From Pyropia haitanensis (taxonomy: Eukaryota > Rhodophyta > Bangiophyceae > Bangiales > Bangiaceae), in NCBI GenBank assembly GCA_008729055.1, contig SDUX01000004.1:2108001-2172000 (forward strand): a DNA stretch of 64,000 bases. Direction: 5' to 3'. The notes beneath the pieces are model-generated. The model did no database searches. It worked only from the letters and a program-made list of their open reading frames with translations, and had not been told where the DNA came from. Positions 63,008-64,000 of the stretch are shown here, in pieces. Position 1 is the first letter of the stretch, and every line of letters starts with the position of its first letter. Made by a program: the position numbers and the translations under genes.

Positions 63008-64000
63008 GCACGCGCACACGCGTGGCAGAGGGTAGGGGAAGGCCGCGGGGGAAGGGGAGGGTGAGGGGGGTGGACGACGCGGGAGCGGGACGAGGGGAGC
63101 GGAGGGTTGAGGGGGGGGGAGGACGGCGGGGGAGTGCCCCTCCAAGGCAAAAAGACAAACAAAGGCGGGAGGGCACGGCCGGACCGAGAGACCAGCAGGG
63201 CGTCTGGGGGGGACGCCGAGCTCGGGTACGGCAGCCAACGGCAACACGGCGACCACGGGAGGCGCGCGCAGCCGTGCGGCACGCGGCGGCCCGCGCGGGG
63301 GCGGCACGCACCCTGGCACACCGCACGCCGCGCGCTGCGCCGCGCGCGGTGGGCGGTGGTGGGGGCGGCACGCGCCGCCGCCGCCGCCGCGGGCCGTCCC
63401 CCGCCCCGACGCGGCGCGTACCCACAGCGGTTGTGCGCGGCGCACGCGCGCGGCGGCGCCGCGGCGGTCGCGGCCGCGCGTGCGCTCGCGGCGCGTGCAA
63501 AACAGCCACCCACCCCCCCCCCCCCACGCTGCTAGCTAGAGTCCAAGACTGAGTGGCGCCCTGCGCGGGCGGCGGCCACGCGGCGGCTACAGCTGGGCAA
63601 GCACGAAAAGAAACGTAAACGCGGCGGTCCCGGGTAGTGCCCGCAGATCCCAGAGCCAGCGCGGCACACCGGAGGGGGGCGCCGGCCGGCCACGCGGCCA
63701 CGATGGAGGGGGTGCCCGACGCCAATTCCAAAGCGACATCCAAAGCGATTGGTCGATGGGGGGGGGGGGGGGTGCGCGTGTGTCTTGTGGACACGCGATG
63801 GAAGTGTCCCAAGGCACAGATGAGGAATAGAGCAGAGCGACCGGCGATGGGAGAAAACCGTCCGAGACCCAACTGTCGCTCAATTCCTCGCGCAACTCAC
63901 GGCGAATCCCACAGCGACGCGGCGGCCTCGGCCGAGGGATCACCAACGCTGCCAGCCCCGCGCGGGCCCACACCCCCGCGTGGGGCGCTGCCGTCCCCAC
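63008..64000. other. Upstream region of the PI3/4-kinase gene
   Basis: G-rich leader on the plus strand (63060-63220), then GC-rich sequence with runs of C (63513-63526) and G (63757-63772). Frames are long on the minus strand, but no domain or start is convincing, and the edge of the window cuts anything further. Confidence 0.4.

Noticed and set aside
62892..64000. Long minus-strand frames upstream of the PI3/4-kinase
   Set aside because: Compositionally biased, several frames open at once, and no domain; treated as leader and spacer.

Overview
The window looks like nuclear DNA of a very GC-rich, intron-poor photosynthetic eukaryote. I infer a bangiophyte red alga of the Porphyra/Pyropia type. 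The reasons are long coding stretches with few introns, alanine/glycine/proline low-complexity inserts inside conserved domains, a Tat-targeted PsbP-like lumen protein, a eukaryotic MOSC-fused molybdenum cofactor sulfurase, a Raf-like (TKL) kinase and a PI3/4-kinase. No database search was possible, so the lineage is inference.

Layout. At 0.2-1.0 kb (minus) lies a PsbP-domain protein. From 1.5 to 12.2 kb is a large DNA transposon: a KDZ-type (Kyakuja-Dileera-Zisupton) transposase on the plus strand faces a Ulp1/C48 cysteine-protease gene on the minus strand, and inverted repeats flank the pair. A second, outer inverted repeat (1471-1518 and 19456-19503) suggests the element's right end is split by about 7.3 kb of GC-rich low-complexity DNA centred on a 2.55-kb foldback. 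From 20 to 23.9 kb is molybdenum cofactor sulfurase, broken into several reading frames at G/C runs. At 24.9-27 kb (minus) is a disordered, acidic-tailed protein. From 27 to 31.6 kb I see no gene. From 31.7 to 36.7 kb is an EF-hand-like, TKL kinase and ankyrin protein, with a candidate leader intron.

From 39.1 to 41.3 kb is a flavin-containing monooxygenase with one well-supported intron. It converges on a minus-strand NT-C2 (EEIG1/EHBP1-type C2) protein at 41.5-43.8 kb. At 45.7-47.6 kb (minus) is a Fanzor (eukaryotic TnpB-like, RNA-guided nuclease family) gene that keeps its three RuvC acidic residues but carries two frameshifts; a hairpin spans its stop codon. From 49.4 to 57.8 kb the DNA is mostly low complexity with two weak coding candidates. 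At 57.8-58.7 kb are a small inverted-repeat element and an adjacent short hairpin. At 59-59.9 kb is a thioredoxin-fold protein without CxxC. From 60.3 to 63.0 kb (minus) is an intact kinase joining a DEP domain to a PI3/4-kinase catalytic domain.

Two themes stand out. First, several unrelated mobile systems (KDZ plus Ulp1, Fanzor, foldbacks) sit among housekeeping and signalling genes. Second, at least six conserved genes change frame at long G or C runs, while genes without such runs (transposase, Ulp1, TKL kinase, PI3/4-kinase) stay open for 2.6-4.8 kb. That points to miscalled homopolymers more than to gene death.
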